NCBI RefSeq assembly: GCF_014641655.1
Contig: NZ_BMID01000001.1
Coordinates: forward strand, 930,001-994,000
Length of the DNA stretch: 64,000 nt
From: Pseudoblastomonas marina
GTDB taxonomy: Bacteria; Pseudomonadota; Alphaproteobacteria; Sphingomonadales; Sphingomonadaceae
Reading direction: 5' to 3'
Below are positions 25,022 to 34,654 of this stretch, piece after piece. The stretch's first letter is position 1, and every line of letters starts with the position of its first letter. The translations under genes and the position numbers were made by a program. The notes under the pieces are model-generated. The model searched no databases and was not told the origin of the DNA. It was given only the letters and a program-made list of their open reading frames with translations.

Positions 25022-26461
25022 TCAGCGGAAGGGCGGTTCGTTGAACGCGCGCAGCTTGCGCGAATGCAGTCGCGGGCCCTCGGCGCGAAGTAGCTGGCAG
25101 GTGCGGACCCCGATCTGGAGGTGCGCTGCGATCGCCTCCTCGTAGAACTTGTTGGCCTGGCCCGGCAACTTGATCTCGCCGTGGAGCGGCTTGTCACTGA
25201 CGCATAGCAGCGTGCCGTAGGGGACGCGGAAGCGATAGCCCTGCGCGCTGATCGTGGCACTTTCCATGTCGATCCCGACTGCGCGGCTGAGTGACAGGCG
25301 ACGCGCCGAACTGGTGTAGCGCAGCTCCCAGTTGCGATCGTCGGTGGTGACGACGGTGCCGGTGCGCATTCGCTTCTTCAAATCGCTGCCATGCTCGCCC
25401 GAGACTTCCTCCGCCGCGGTGGCCAGCGCCTGTTGCACCTCGGCGATCGCGGGGAGGGGGATTTCGGGCGGCAACACCGGGTCGAGAACATGGTCGTCGC
25501 GCAAATAGGCGTGGGCGAGCACGTAGTCGCCGATCTTCTGGCTCGGGCGCAGGCCGCCGCAATGTCCGATCATGAGCCAGGCTTCGGGGCGCAGCACGGC
25601 GAGATGGTCGCAGATCGTCTTCGCGTTCGACGGACCGACACCGATATTGACCAGCGTGATCCCGCCGCGGTCCTCGCCGACGAGGTGGTAGGCAGGCATC
25701 TGGTGGCGCCGCCAGGCGGTGTCCGACAGGCGGTTCCGTGCGTGCTCGACCGGTTCGGACAGGTGCAGCCCGCCCGCGCCGTGGAGCGCCTGATAACCGT
25801 TCTTCCCGAGCTGGGCGCCCGCCCAGTCGACGAATTCGTCGACGTAGCGGTGGTAATTGGTGAACAGGATGAAGCGCTGGAAATGCTCTGTGCTGGTGCC
25901 GGTATAATGGGCCAGCCGCGCGAGGCTGAAATCGGTCCGCAGTCCGTCGAACAGCGACAGCGGCTTGGGAAATTCGGGATCCTGCAGGTCGTAGCCGTCG
26001 GCCAGTTCGTCGCCGATATCGGCGAGCTCGGTCGAGGGGAAATGGCGCGCGAGGTCGTTCGGGCTGACCGAAGCCATCGCCGCGCCTGCCGCACCATCGA
26101 GCACGTAGGGGAAGGGAATCTCCTGGGTAGACCGTCCCACCGAGATCTCGACGTCGTAATCGGCGCTCAGCAGGCTCAGCTGCTCTTCGAGATAGGCTGC
26201 GAACAGCGTCGGCTTGGTGATCGTGGTGGCATAGATACCGGCCTCGTTGAGCCGCCCGAAGCTGCGTCCGAACCCGCCGGCGGCCTCGCCCCCGCGATAG
26301 CGCAGACGCAATTCGGGATAGCACCAGGCGCTTTCCTGCCGCCGGCTATCGGGCGGGATCGTGCCGTCCTTGGCAAACGCGGCAATATCGGCCTGAAGGG
26401 TGGCGACGGCTTCGTCGTAGAGCCGCTGCAGGTCTTCGATGATCTTTTTCGTCTTTTGCAT
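25022..26461 (-). CDS. amn: AMP nucleosidase
   Basis: This 479-residue enzyme hydrolyses AMP to adenine and ribose-5-phosphate. The N-terminal AMP-binding domain contains RPELRLRY-like YPELRLRYRG and the C-terminal phosphorylase-like domain contains GVGPSNAKTICDHLAVLRP, MIGHCGGLRPSQKIGDYVLA and VGIDMESATISAQGYRF. Length matches E. coli Amn. It stands alone in the leftward direction and is divergent from a small hypothetical gene 45 bp away. Confidence 0.95.
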   Translation of the reverse strand: MQKTKKIIEDLQRLYDEAVATLQADIAAFAKDGTIPPDSRRQESAWCYPELRLRYRGGEAAGGFGRSFGRLNEAGIYATTITKPTLFAAYLEEQLSLLSADYDVEISVGRSTQEIPFPYVLDGAAGAAMASVSPNDLARHFPSTELADIGDELADGYDLQDPEFPKPLSLFDGLRTDFSLARLAHYTGTSTEHFQRFILFTNYHRYVDEFVDWAGAQLGKNGYQALHGAGGLHLSEPVEHARNRLSDTAWRRHQMPAYHLVGEDRGGITLVNIGVGPSNAKTICDHLAVLRPEAWLMIGHCGGLRPSQKIGDYVLAHAYLRDDHVLDPVLPPEIPLPAIAEVQQALATAAEEVSGEHGSDLKKRMRTGTVVTTDDRNWELRYTSSARRLSLSRAVGIDMESATISAQGYRFRVPYGTLLCVSDKPLHGEIKLPGQANKFYEEAIAAHLQIGVRTCQLLRAEGPRLHSRKLRAFNEPPFR

Positions 26462-26505
26462 CGCGGGCTGATAGCCATAGCAATGTTACAAAGCAAAGGG
26501 AGGGC

Positions 26506-26889
26506 ATGCCTTCCGGTCGCTTCCCCAAGTCCGGGCGGCATCTGGTCACTGTCCGAATCCGACCGATTGCCGCACCCGATTTTCGAATTACAAGGTGGGA
26601 ATGCGATCGAGGTCTCGGCTGGTACCGCGGGGCCCTGTTGCTGGTCCGTTACAACGATCCGCAATCGCAGGTCGGTATCCGGACCATGGGCGAAGCGGCC
26701 AGCGTGCTGATAAGGCTGGGGCAACTGGAAGAGGCGCGCGACCTGCTGGTCGATGCGTCGGAAATCACGCGGGAGCGCCTGGCGTCGGCGCCGGAATTCG
26801 ACGCGGTCGCCCGCCGCCAGCTGGACGAGGCCGGCCCGATCTTTCTCGACCGGGTGAGGACCGATTGGTTGCTTTCGCGAGCACCATGA
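26506..26889 (+). CDS. Hypothetical protein
   Basis: This 127-residue protein is basic at its N terminus. A central segment (YRGALLLVRYNDPQSQVGI) is followed by an alpha-helical C-terminal half with TPR-like character (AASVLIRLGQLEEARDLLVDASE). No family is recognised. The ATG at 26506 is close to amn on the other strand. Its stop lies at the base of the rplI terminator, so it is convergent with rplI. Confidence 0.6.
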   Translation: MPSGRFPKSGRHLVTVRIRPIAAPDFRITRWECDRGLGWYRGALLLVRYNDPQSQVGIRTMGEAASVLIRLGQLEEARDLLVDASEITRERLASAPEFDAVARRQLDEAGPIFLDRVRTDWLLSRAP

Positions 26890-26922
26890 AAAAGGGGCGC
26901 GGTCCCTAGCGAACCGCGCCCC
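26889..26922 (-). terminator. Rho-independent terminator of rplI
   Basis: A perfect 10-bp stem (GGGGCGCGGT at 26894-26903 with ACCGCGCCCC at 26913-26922) closes a 9-nt loop. Read leftward it is followed by TTTTT (26889-26893 complement). Placed 26 bp beyond the rplI stop. A short T pair on the other strand allows weak two-way use. Confidence 0.88.
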
Positions 26923-26947
26923 CTTGTCGTTGCTTGATCGAAAGCGA

Positions 26948-27589
26948 TCAGCCTTCGGTCGTTTCGTCCGTGGCTTCGGCTTCTTCGCCCTCGGCCGAAT
27001 CCACACCCTCTTCGAGCATTTCGGCCGGGATCTCGCCGGGTTCGGCGTTGGGATCGCGTTCCTCGGTGAAGTCCGACGGAACGTTGTCCTCTTCGAACAT
27101 CTGCGCCATCACGTCGACGCCCTGCGCCTGGAGTTCGGCTTCGTCGTCCGAACGGGCGACGTTGGCCTTGACCGTGATCGAGACTTCGGGGTGGAGGTCG
27201 ATGCGCACGTCATGCATGCCGATCGTCTTGATCGGGTTGCCCATGATGACCTGCTTCTTGTCGATCTCGTGGCCCTTTTCCTCGAGGCCGGCGACGATAT
27301 CGCGCACGTTGACCGAACCGTAGAGCTGGCCCGAGTTCGACGAGGCACGGATCAGGACGATCTCGGTACCGTCGATCTTTTCGCCCGCCTTCTCGGCTTC
27401 GGTGCGACGCTCGGCGTTCTCTTTCTCGAGACGCTCGCGGTTGGCTTCGAAGACCTTCTTGTTGGCCTCGTTGGCGCGCAGCGCCTTCTTGTTCGGCAGC
27501 AGGTAGTTGCGCGCGTAGCCGTCCTTGACGGTCACGACGTCGCCGATGGTGCCGAGCTTCTCGATCCGCTGGAGGAGAATGATATCCAT
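26948..27589 (-). CDS. rplI: 50S ribosomal protein L9 with acidic C-terminal extension
   Basis: Residues 1 to about 145 are ordinary L9 ([30 protein letters not shown], then the long connecting helix and C-terminal lobe with NVRDIV and [13 protein letters not shown]). Residues 146-213 form an extra glutamate/aspartate-rich tail. Family members are usually about 150 residues. It follows rpsR in the conserved rpsF-rpsR-rplI order. Confidence 0.96.
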   Translation of the reverse strand: MDIILLQRIEKLGTIGDVVTVKDGYARNYLLPNKKALRANEANKKVFEANRERLEKENAERRTEAEKAGEKIDGTEIVLIRASSNSGQLYGSVNVRDIVAGLEEKGHEIDKKQVIMGNPIKTIGMHDVRIDLHPEVSITVKANVARSDDEAELQAQGVDVMAQMFEEDNVPSDFTEERDPNAEPGEIPAEMLEEGVDSAEGEEAEATDETTEG

Positions 27590-27600
27590 GTGCTCTCTCC

Positions 27601-27825
27601 TTACTTCACGATGTAGGGCAGCAGGCCCAGGTGACGCGCACGCTTGATCGCCTTGGCGAGTTCACGCTGCTTCTTGGCGGAAACGGCGGTGATGCGCGAA
27701 GGCACGATCTTGCCGCGTTCGGACATGAAGCCCTGGAGCAGGCGCACGTCCTTGTAATCGATGGCGGGTGCATCCTTGCCCGAGAAAGGGCACGACTTGC
27801 GGCGGCGGAAAAACGGACGGGCCAT
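27601..27825 (-). CDS. rpsR: 30S ribosomal protein S18
   Basis: This 74-residue protein has the complete S18 signature ([58 protein letters not shown]). It binds next to S6 on the 30S platform. Its ATG overlaps the rpsF stop (TGATG), so translation is coupled, and rplI begins 11 nt after its stop. Confidence 0.97.
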   Translation of the reverse strand: MARPFFRRRKSCPFSGKDAPAIDYKDVRLLQGFMSERGKIVPSRITAVSAKKQRELAKAIKRARHLGLLPYIVK

Positions 27826-28178
27826 CAGCTGTCTCCCCGGCGTTTGCGATCGCGGTCGTTCTTGCGCATCATGACCGACGGGCCTTCTTCGTGCTCTTCG
27901 ACGCGGATGGTCAGGAAGCGCAGGACGTCTTCGTTGATGCGGGTCTGGCGCTCGAGCTCGGCGACGACCGAACCCGGTCCGTCGATGTTGAGCATGACGA
28001 AATGCGCCTTGCGGTTGCGGTCGATCTTGTAGGCGAGATTCTTGAGGCCCCAGGTCTCCGTCTTGGTGACCTTGCCGTCGTTCTTCTCGACGATTTCGGT
28101 GGCTTGCGCGGCCAAGGCGTCGACCTGAGACTGACTCAGGTCCTGGCGCGCAAGAAACACGTGCTCGTAAAGAGCCAT
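27825..28178 (-). CDS. rpsF: 30S ribosomal protein S6
   Basis: This 117-residue protein begins [15 protein letters not shown] and contains [23 protein letters not shown] and the [12 protein letters not shown] region. I start at 28178, where the family begins. The C terminus reads KRRGDS, with no terminal glutamates of the kind RimK extends in E. coli. First gene of rpsF-rpsR-rplI; its 190-bp upstream region is shared with a divergent DUF808 gene and presumably holds promoters for both. Confidence 0.97.
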   Translation of the reverse strand: MALYEHVFLARQDLSQSQVDALAAQATEIVEKNDGKVTKTETWGLKNLAYKIDRNRKAHFVMLNIDGPGSVVAELERQTRINEDVLRFLTIRVEEHEEGPSVMMRKNDRDRKRRGDS

Positions 28179-28371
28179 GCATCTTCCTTTCACTTCAATG
28201 CCGATCGCTGGCTGATCCGCGGGATTGCGGGGCCCCTCCGGCTTTCTTGGATTTCCCGGCTGTGCTGGGAAGCGGCGCACATAGCGCGATCGGCGAATAA
28301 TGCAAGCGCGAAGCGGGCTTGCCAGCGGCAGCGCGAGACAGCAATGCGATCGCGCAAAGAGGGAGAAACGA

Positions 28372-29319
28372 ATGCCCGGTGGTTTGACGGCCCTGCTCGA
28401 CGATGTCGCGGTGATCGCGCGCGCGGCGGCGGCTTCGGTGGACGATGTCGCGGTGGCGGCGGGACGTGCAGGCTCGAAGACCGCGGGCGTGGTGATCGAC
28501 GACGCGGCGGTGACTCCGTCCTACGTCACCGGCCTCACCCCCGATCGCGAACTCCCGCTGATCTGGAACATCACCAAGGGCAGTTTCAAGAACAAGCTGA
28601 TCTTCCTGCTGCCCGGCGCATTGTTGCTGAGCGAGTTCCTGCCCTGGGCGATCATCCCGATCCTGATGCTTGGCGGTCTGTACCTGTCCTACGAAGGTGC
28701 CGAGAAGGTGATGGAGAAGCTCGGCGGGAAGAAGCACGGCGACACGCTCGAAGACCCGATCGAGGACCTGGCCAAGTTCGAGAAGGAAAGGACTGCAGGG
28801 GCCATCCGAACCGACTTGATCCTTTCGGCGGAGATCATGGCGATCACGCTCAACGAGGTCGCCGCCGATACGCTCTTCACCCGCGCTGTCGTCCTGGCGC
28901 TCGTCGGGATCGCGGTGACGGTGGCGGTTTACGGCACGGTCGCACTGATCGTGAAGATGGACGATATCGGTCTGCACCTCGCGGAAAAGCCCGGCGCCGG
29001 TGCGCAGAAATTCGGCGATTTCCTCGTTCATGCGATGCCTAAATTGCTGACCGCGCTTTCCTTCATCGGCACCATCGCGATGCTGTGGGTCGGCGGCGGA
29101 ATCCTGCTCCACGGGCTCGAGGAGTTGGGCTGGCATGCCCCGGCCGAGATCGGTCACGGTATCCAGCATGCTGTTGAGGACATGACCGGCGCGCTGTCGG
29201 GCATCCTCGGATGGGCGACTTATGCCGCCTATTCGGCGCTGGCGGCGCTGGGCGTGGGGGCGGTGGTGGCCGTGGTGCTGCACAAGGTGTTCAGGGTCGG
29301 CAGCGACGGGGCGCATTGA
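28372..29319 (+). CDS. DUF808 family (YedI-like) membrane protein
   Basis: This 315-residue protein begins [17 protein letters not shown], characteristic of DUF808, contains [23 protein letters not shown]-like text (residues ~27-50) and five or so membrane helices ([77 protein letters not shown]). Function is unknown. I start at the ATG at 28372, where the family begins. It is divergent from rpsF. Confidence 0.88.
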   Translation: MPGGLTALLDDVAVIARAAAASVDDVAVAAGRAGSKTAGVVIDDAAVTPSYVTGLTPDRELPLIWNITKGSFKNKLIFLLPGALLLSEFLPWAIIPILMLGGLYLSYEGAEKVMEKLGGKKHGDTLEDPIEDLAKFEKERTAGAIRTDLILSAEIMAITLNEVAADTLFTRAVVLALVGIAVTVAVYGTVALIVKMDDIGLHLAEKPGAGAQKFGDFLVHAMPKLLTALSFIGTIAMLWVGGGILLHGLEELGWHAPAEIGHGIQHAVEDMTGALSGILGWATYAAYSALAALGVGAVVAVVLHKVFRVGSDGAH

Positions 29320-29325
29320 CGGTCG

Positions 29326-30750
29326 TCAGAGCCGCGCAAGCACACCTTTCGCGAATTCGCTGAGCGTATCGTCGCGCGCGCCCATCACCACGACCCGGTC
29401 GCCGGGACGGGCGAGTTCGACGATCCGTTCGCCGCATTGCTCGCGGCTCGCGATGTGTTCGGCCGAACCGCCGACTTGCTCGATCATCGCGACGATCCGT
29501 TCGCTGCCTTCGCTGCGGTCGGTCGTGCCGCCGAAATAGACCGGGTCGGAGAAGATCGCGACGTCGTCGCTGTCCAGTTCGCGGGCGAAAGTCTCGGCGA
29601 GCTCGTGCCCCATCTGCCTGAGCGGCCCGTAGCCATGGGGCTGGAAGAACGCGATCACGCGCCCCGGATGGGCCTTGAGCGTGCGCAATGTGGCCGCGCA
29701 TTTCTCCGGATTGTGGCCGAAATCGTCGATCACGATCACGCCCGATTCGCTGGTCCCGACGATATCGAAACGTCGCGCGAGGCCGGTGAAATCGCCCAGC
29801 GCCTCGACCGAAGCAGCGACCGGCACCCCGGTCGCCGCCGCGCCCGCGATCGCGGCCAGCGCATTCGACAGGTTGTGACGCCCGGGCATGGCGAGTCGCA
29901 GGGCATGCGTGCTGCCATCATGGCGATCCACGACCATCGCCGCCTGGCGGGTCGGGCTTTCTGCCCGCGATCCGGCATCGATGCCGATCTGCGCCCGCGT
30001 CTGATCGATGCCGAAGGTGATCGCCTCTGACGCGCGCGGCAGCAAGGCGAGCGATTCCTCGTCGTCGGCGTTGATTACCGCGATCCGGCTGCGCTCGAGA
30101 TAGTCGCCGAACAATGCGCGCAATTCGTCCATCGACTTGTGGTCGAGCGAGACGTTGAGCAGCACCCCCACCGCCGGGCGATAAAGCGCGATCGAGCCGT
30201 CGCTCTCGTCGACTTCGCTCACATAGAGCGACTGACCGCCGACCGCCGCGCTGGCGTAGGGGCGCTCGTCCGAGACGAAGTTCTTCATCACCGCGCCGTT
30301 CATGATGGTCGGGTCGCGCCCCACCGCGTGGAGGATCCAGCCCAGCATCGCGGTGACGGTCGACTTGCCGCTGGTCCCGGCAATCCCGATCCCGGCACCG
30401 CTCGTGTTGAACAGGATCGAGTTGAGTTCGGCGCGGGTCAGCCGCAGCAGGTCGAGCTCGGTGGCGCGCCGAATTTCGGGGACCGTGTCCTCGATCGCGG
30501 CAGAGGCGACCAGCACCTGGTCCGCGCTCACGATACCGCTGCCGTCCTGCGGGCGGAGATCGAAACCCTGCCGCTCGAGTGCGGCGAATTTCTCCGGCGT
30601 GCGGCCCTGGTCGAAACTGCGATCCGAGCCGCCCACCACGCACCCGCGGCCTTTCAGGATCTGCGCCAGCGGCAGCATGCCCGATCCGCCGATTCCGCAA
30701 AAAAAGAACGGGCGGGCGAACAGTTCGTCGGGGGAGGGGAAATCGGTCAT
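29326..30750 (-). CDS. Mur ligase family protein (MurC/Mpl-like)
   Basis: This 474-residue protein has the N-terminal Rossmann motif FCGIGGSGMLPLAQ (about residue 17), the ATP loop GTSGKSTVTAM, VSEVDESDGS and the C-terminal DDFGHNP. MurC and Mpl normally read GTHGKTT; here Ser replaces His and Thr. Mpl, which attaches recycled tripeptide to UDP-MurNAc, is my preferred role because the gene is divergent from an LD-carboxypeptidase and no other division/cell-wall genes are near, but MurC cannot be excluded. I start at the ATG at 30750, 13 residues before the Rossmann motif. Confidence 0.85.
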   Translation of the reverse strand: MTDFPSPDELFARPFFFCGIGGSGMLPLAQILKGRGCVVGGSDRSFDQGRTPEKFAALERQGFDLRPQDGSGIVSADQVLVASAAIEDTVPEIRRATELDLLRLTRAELNSILFNTSGAGIGIAGTSGKSTVTAMLGWILHAVGRDPTIMNGAVMKNFVSDERPYASAAVGGQSLYVSEVDESDGSIALYRPAVGVLLNVSLDHKSMDELRALFGDYLERSRIAVINADDEESLALLPRASEAITFGIDQTRAQIGIDAGSRAESPTRQAAMVVDRHDGSTHALRLAMPGRHNLSNALAAIAGAAATGVPVAASVEALGDFTGLARRFDIVGTSESGVIVIDDFGHNPEKCAATLRTLKAHPGRVIAFFQPHGYGPLRQMGHELAETFARELDSDDVAIFSDPVYFGGTTDRSEGSERIVAMIEQVGGSAEHIASREQCGERIVELARPGDRVVVMGARDDTLSEFAKGVLARL

Positions 30751-30808
30751 GGGCAAAACGCCTATGCGGGGAGTGGCGCTTTGTGAAGCGGATGTTAGAG
30801 GCTTGGGC

Positions 30809-31645
30809 ATGACCACGCGGATCGCCATCTGCTGTCCCGGCAAGCGCCTGCGCCGCGAGCGCGCGGAAAAAGTCGCCACGCTCGCGAAGGCCGAATTTCC
30901 GGACGTGGAACTCGTCTTCGCCGAACAGTGCTTTCACGAAGAGGGGCACTTTGCCGGCGACGACGACACACGTCTCGAAGCGTTTCTCCAGGTGGCGAAC
31001 GATCCGCAGATCGACGCGGTGTGGTTCGGCATGGGCGGCTATGGCGCGAACCGGATTGCGCGCGACGCGATTGCCGGGCTTGGCGCGGCGGCGAAGCACA
31101 AGAAATTCCTGGGCTATTCCGACACCGGCACCTTGCTGGGTGCGCTTTACAAAGCCGGGATCGGCGTGCCGGTGCACGGCCCGCTGGTGGGCGATATCAA
31201 GCGCGAGGGCGGCGAGGAGGCAGTGCGCCGTGTGCTTCGTTACCTGACCGGAACGGGGCGCGCCGGCGATCTCGAACCGTCGCTCGACGAGCGCCCGGTC
31301 GCCGCGTTCAACCTGATGACGCTGGCGATGCTGGTCGGCACCGAGTTCACGCCCGACCTGACCGATCACGTGGTGATGGTCGAAGAGGTCGGCGAGCATC
31401 TCTATGCGGTCGACCGGCTGATGTTCCACGTTACCGAGCACCTTCGCGGGATTGCGGGGCTGCGGCTCGGTCGCATTTCGCAAGTGCCCGCAAACGACCG
31501 TCCGTTCGGCAGCGGCGAGGAGGATATCGCGCGTGACTGGTGCGAACGCACCGGCATCCCCTATCTCGGGCGGGCCGATATCGGCCACGATGCCGCCAAC
31601 AGGATCGTGCCCTTCGGACTTGCGGGGCGCGACGTGCAGGCATAG
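30809..31645 (+). CDS. LD-carboxypeptidase (S66 family)
   Basis: This 278-residue protein belongs to the muramoyl-tetrapeptide carboxypeptidase family. ICCPGKRL at the N terminus, FGMGGYGANRI and the nucleophile-bearing FLGYSDTGTLLGALY (Ser about residue 101) are visible, with a catalytic His expected in the C-terminal DIGHDAANRIVPFG. LdcA converts tetrapeptide to the tripeptide that Mpl reuses, so this gene and the divergent Mur ligase (59 bp apart) form a plausible recycling pair. Confidence 0.88.
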   Translation: MTTRIAICCPGKRLRRERAEKVATLAKAEFPDVELVFAEQCFHEEGHFAGDDDTRLEAFLQVANDPQIDAVWFGMGGYGANRIARDAIAGLGAAAKHKKFLGYSDTGTLLGALYKAGIGVPVHGPLVGDIKREGGEEAVRRVLRYLTGTGRAGDLEPSLDERPVAAFNLMTLAMLVGTEFTPDLTDHVVMVEEVGEHLYAVDRLMFHVTEHLRGIAGLRLGRISQVPANDRPFGSGEEDIARDWCERTGIPYLGRADIGHDAANRIVPFGLAGRDVQA

Positions 31646-31668
31646 GCGGCGCGACGAGAGGAGTTACC

Positions 31669-32604
31669 ATGATTGCATTCGTATTTCCCGGCCAGGGCAG
31701 CCAGAAGGTCGGCATGGGCGCCGAACTGGCCGAAGCCAGCGCCGTGGCGCGCCAGACGTTCGAGGAAGTCGACGACGCGTTGAGCCAGAAGCTGTTCGCA
31801 CTGATGACGAACGGTCCGGCCGACGACCTGACGCTGACTGCCAACGCCCAGCCCGCGATCATGGCGCATTCGCTCGCCGTTCTGCGCGTGCTCGAGGATG
31901 GCGGGCTCAAGCTCGCCGACAAGGCCAATTGCGTCGCGGGTCATTCGCTCGGCGAATATTCGGCACTGGCGGGCGCGGGCGCGTTCCGGCTTGACGAAAC
32001 GGCGCGCCTGCTCCGCCTGCGCGGGCAGTCGATGCAGGAAGCGGTGCCAGTGGGCGAAGGCGCGATGTGCGCGCTGCTCGGCGCTGACATGGAGAAGGGC
32101 GAAAAGCTCGCCGAAGCCGCCGCCGAAGGCCAGGTATGCGAACTCGCGAACGACAACGATCCGGGTCAGGTCGTACTCTCGGGCCATGCCGAGGCGATAG
32201 AGCGCGCGATCGCCATGGCGAAGGACCACGGGATCAAGCGCGGCGTGAAGCTGCCTGTTTCTGCACCGTTCCACAGTTCGCTGATGCAGCCCGCCGCCGA
32301 CGCCATGGCCGGCGCACTCGAGCTCACCCCGCCCGGTGCGCCGAGCGTACCGCTCTACGCCAACGTCACCGCGGCGCTCGAAGGCGATCCGCCGCGCATT
32401 GCCAAGCTGCTGGTCGACCAGGTCACCGGCCGCGTCCGCTGGCGCGAAAGCGTGATCGCGATGAAGGAAGCGGGCGTCACCCATTTCGTCGAACTGGGCG
32501 GCAAGGTGCTCGGCCCGATGATCGGCCGCACTGTCGACGACGTGACCGTCACCTCGGTGGTGACGATGGACGATATCGAAGCCCTCGCGAAGGAGATCGG
32601 ATAA
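31669..32604 (+). CDS. fabD: Malonyl-CoA:ACP transacylase
   Basis: This 311-residue enzyme moves malonyl groups from CoA to acyl carrier protein for fatty-acid elongation. FPGQGSQKVGMG at residues 5-16, the nucleophile GHSLGEYSA (Ser about 91), catalytic His in SAPFHSSLM and the C-terminal VELGGKVLGPMI are all present. The ATG at 31669 is used; the start of fabG overlaps its stop (TAATG). Confidence 0.96.
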   Translation: MIAFVFPGQGSQKVGMGAELAEASAVARQTFEEVDDALSQKLFALMTNGPADDLTLTANAQPAIMAHSLAVLRVLEDGGLKLADKANCVAGHSLGEYSALAGAGAFRLDETARLLRLRGQSMQEAVPVGEGAMCALLGADMEKGEKLAEAAAEGQVCELANDNDPGQVVLSGHAEAIERAIAMAKDHGIKRGVKLPVSAPFHSSLMQPAADAMAGALELTPPGAPSVPLYANVTAALEGDPPRIAKLLVDQVTGRVRWRESVIAMKEAGVTHFVELGGKVLGPMIGRTVDDVTVTSVVTMDDIEALAKEIG

Positions 32605-33356
32605 TGTTTTCGCTCGAAGGAATGACCGCGCTCGTGACCGGAGCGTCCGGCGGGATCGGCTCTGAAATCGCCAAGGCGCTGGCGCGACAGGGCGCGCGGC
32701 TCGCATTGTCGGGCTCGAACGGCGGCAAGCTGCGCAGCTTCCGCGAGGAACTCAATGACGAGATCGGCGGCGACCATGTCGAGATCACCTGCGACCTGTC
32801 GAACAGCGAGAGCGTCGAGGAACTGGTCCCGGCGACGATCGACACGCTCGGCAAGCTCGACATCCTCGTCAACAATGCCGGCATCACGCGCGACAACCTC
32901 GCCATGCGGATGAAGGACGAGGAGTGGGAGCAGGTGATGACGATCAACCTCGAATCGACCTTCCGCCTGATGCGCGCCGCCGCGCGGCCGATGATGAAGG
33001 CCCGGTTCGGACGGATCGTCACGATCACGAGCGTGGTCGGCGCGACCGGTAATCCGGGGCAGATGAATTACGCCGCGGCCAAGGCCGGGGTCACCGGAAT
33101 GACCAAGAGTTTCGCGCAGGAAGTCGCCAGCCGCGGGATCACTGCCAATTGCGTCGCGCCGGGCTTCATCCGCACGCCGATGACCGACGTTCTGCCCGAC
33201 GCCCAAAAGGAAGCGCTCAACCAGCGCATCCCGATGGGCCGAATGGGCGAGGGCGAGGATATCGGCAGCGCGGTGGCGTTCCTCTCGTCGAGGGAAGCGG
33301 ACTACATCACTGGCCAGACGCTCCACGTGAACGGCGGCATGGCGATGATCAGTTGA
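32604..33356 (+). CDS. fabG: 3-oxoacyl-ACP reductase
   Basis: This 250-residue short-chain dehydrogenase reduces beta-ketoacyl-ACP with NADPH. It has TGASGGIGSEI (residues 13-23), NNAGITRDNLAMRM, the Ser of ITSVVG, the catalytic Y-x3-K in NYAAAKAG, and the C-terminal GQTLHVNGGMAM. It is coupled to fabD, the usual fabD-fabG order; acpP would follow in many genomes but is absent here. Confidence 0.96.
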   Translation: MFSLEGMTALVTGASGGIGSEIAKALARQGARLALSGSNGGKLRSFREELNDEIGGDHVEITCDLSNSESVEELVPATIDTLGKLDILVNNAGITRDNLAMRMKDEEWEQVMTINLESTFRLMRAAARPMMKARFGRIVTITSVVGATGNPGQMNYAAAKAGVTGMTKSFAQEVASRGITANCVAPGFIRTPMTDVLPDAQKEALNQRIPMGRMGEGEDIGSAVAFLSSREADYITGQTLHVNGGMAMIS

Positions 33357-33499
33357 GGGTTTTTATCCCCAATTCTCCCCGTAAAACCGGTGCGGGAACT
33401 TGCCCGCTTGGCCTCACCCGTTAAGGGTAATATCCATGTTTTCCGGCGCTGGCAGGCGATTCCGGCCCTGTCCGCGCCCAGAGGGGTAAGGCACTAGCC

Positions 33500-34627
33500 A
33501 TGAAAGCCACGATCGAACGCGCCACGCTTCTGCGGTGCCTCAGCCACGTCCAGTCGGTGGTCGAGCGGCGCAATACCATCCCGATCCTCGCCAACGTCCT
33601 GCTCGAAGCCTCGGGCGACGGCGCGATCAAGGTGACCGCGACCGACCTCGACCTGCAGGTGGTCGAAAGCCAGCAGGCCGTCTCGGTGGAGAGCCCCGGC
33701 GCGATCACCGTCTCGGCGCACCTGCTGTTCGACATCGCGCGTAAGCTGCCCGACGGCAGCCAGGTCAGCCTCGAAGCCGCCGACGGCCGAATGACGGTCA
33801 AGGCCGGGCGGAGCCGCTTCAAGCTGCCGACGCTGCCGCGCGACGATTTCCCGATCATCGCCGAAGGCGACCTGCCGACCAGCTTCGCGATGCCTGCGAA
33901 GACGCTCGCCGAACTGATCGACCGCACGCGTTTCGCGATCTCGACCGAAGAGACGCGCTACTACCTCAACGGTATCTTCTTCCACGTCGCCGACGATGAC
34001 GGCCCCGTGCTCAAGGCCGCCGCGACCGATGGCCATCGCCTCGCGCGCTTCACCCTCCCGCGCCCCGATGGCGCCGAGGGCATGCCCGACGTGATCGTCC
34101 CGCGAAAGGCGATCGGCGAACTGCGCAAGTTGCTAGAGGAATCGCTCGACGGCGATGTGCAGATCGACCTTTCGGCGAGCAAGGTGCGATTCTCGATGGG
34201 CGGAGAGGGCGGAACGATCCTCACCAGCAAGCTGATCGACGGGACCTTCCCCGATTACAGCCGCGTCATTCCGACCGGGAACGACAAGCTGCTCAAGATC
34301 GACCCGAAGACCTTCTACGCAGGCGTCGACCGCGTCGCGACCATCGCCACCGAGAAGACCCGCGCGGTCAAGATGGCGCTCGAAAACGACAAGGTCACGC
34401 TCTCGGTCACCAGCCCCGACAACGGCACCGCGGCAGAAGAAGTGCCCGCGAGCTATTCGAGCGAAGGCCTCGAGATTGGCTTCAACGCCAATTACCTCAA
34501 GGACATCCTCGGCCAAATCGACAGCGACAATGTCGAACTGCATCTCGCCGATCCTGGCGCGCCGACGCTGATCCGCAAGGACCAGGACAGCCCCGCGCTC
34601 TACGTCCTTATGCCGATGCGGGTGTAG
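33500..34627 (+). CDS. dnaN: DNA polymerase III beta sliding clamp
   Basis: This 375-residue clamp has the three beta-clamp domains in order: MKATIERATLLRCLSHVQSVVERR, SFAMPAKTLAELIDRTRFAI-type second domain and a third domain ending in GAPTLIRKDQDSPALYVLMPMRV, the last ten residues being the classic terminal strand. It tethers polymerase to DNA. The 143-bp gap from fabG has no clear terminator, so it may have its own promoter. It is convergent with phaZ. Confidence 0.97.
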   Translation: MKATIERATLLRCLSHVQSVVERRNTIPILANVLLEASGDGAIKVTATDLDLQVVESQQAVSVESPGAITVSAHLLFDIARKLPDGSQVSLEAADGRMTVKAGRSRFKLPTLPRDDFPIIAEGDLPTSFAMPAKTLAELIDRTRFAISTEETRYYLNGIFFHVADDDGPVLKAAATDGHRLARFTLPRPDGAEGMPDVIVPRKAIGELRKLLEESLDGDVQIDLSASKVRFSMGGEGGTILTSKLIDGTFPDYSRVIPTGNDKLLKIDPKTFYAGVDRVATIATEKTRAVKMALENDKVTLSVTSPDNGTAAEEVPASYSSEGLEIGFNANYLKDILGQIDSDNVELHLADPGAPTLIRKDQDSPALYVLMPMRV

Positions 34628-34654
34628 CGCCACCGCAAGGTTCTGGACGATGAA

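Noticed and set aside
33391-33407. Small inverted repeat GCGGG/CCCGC after fabG
   Set aside because: The stem is only 5 bp and has no T-tract; too weak to call a terminator.
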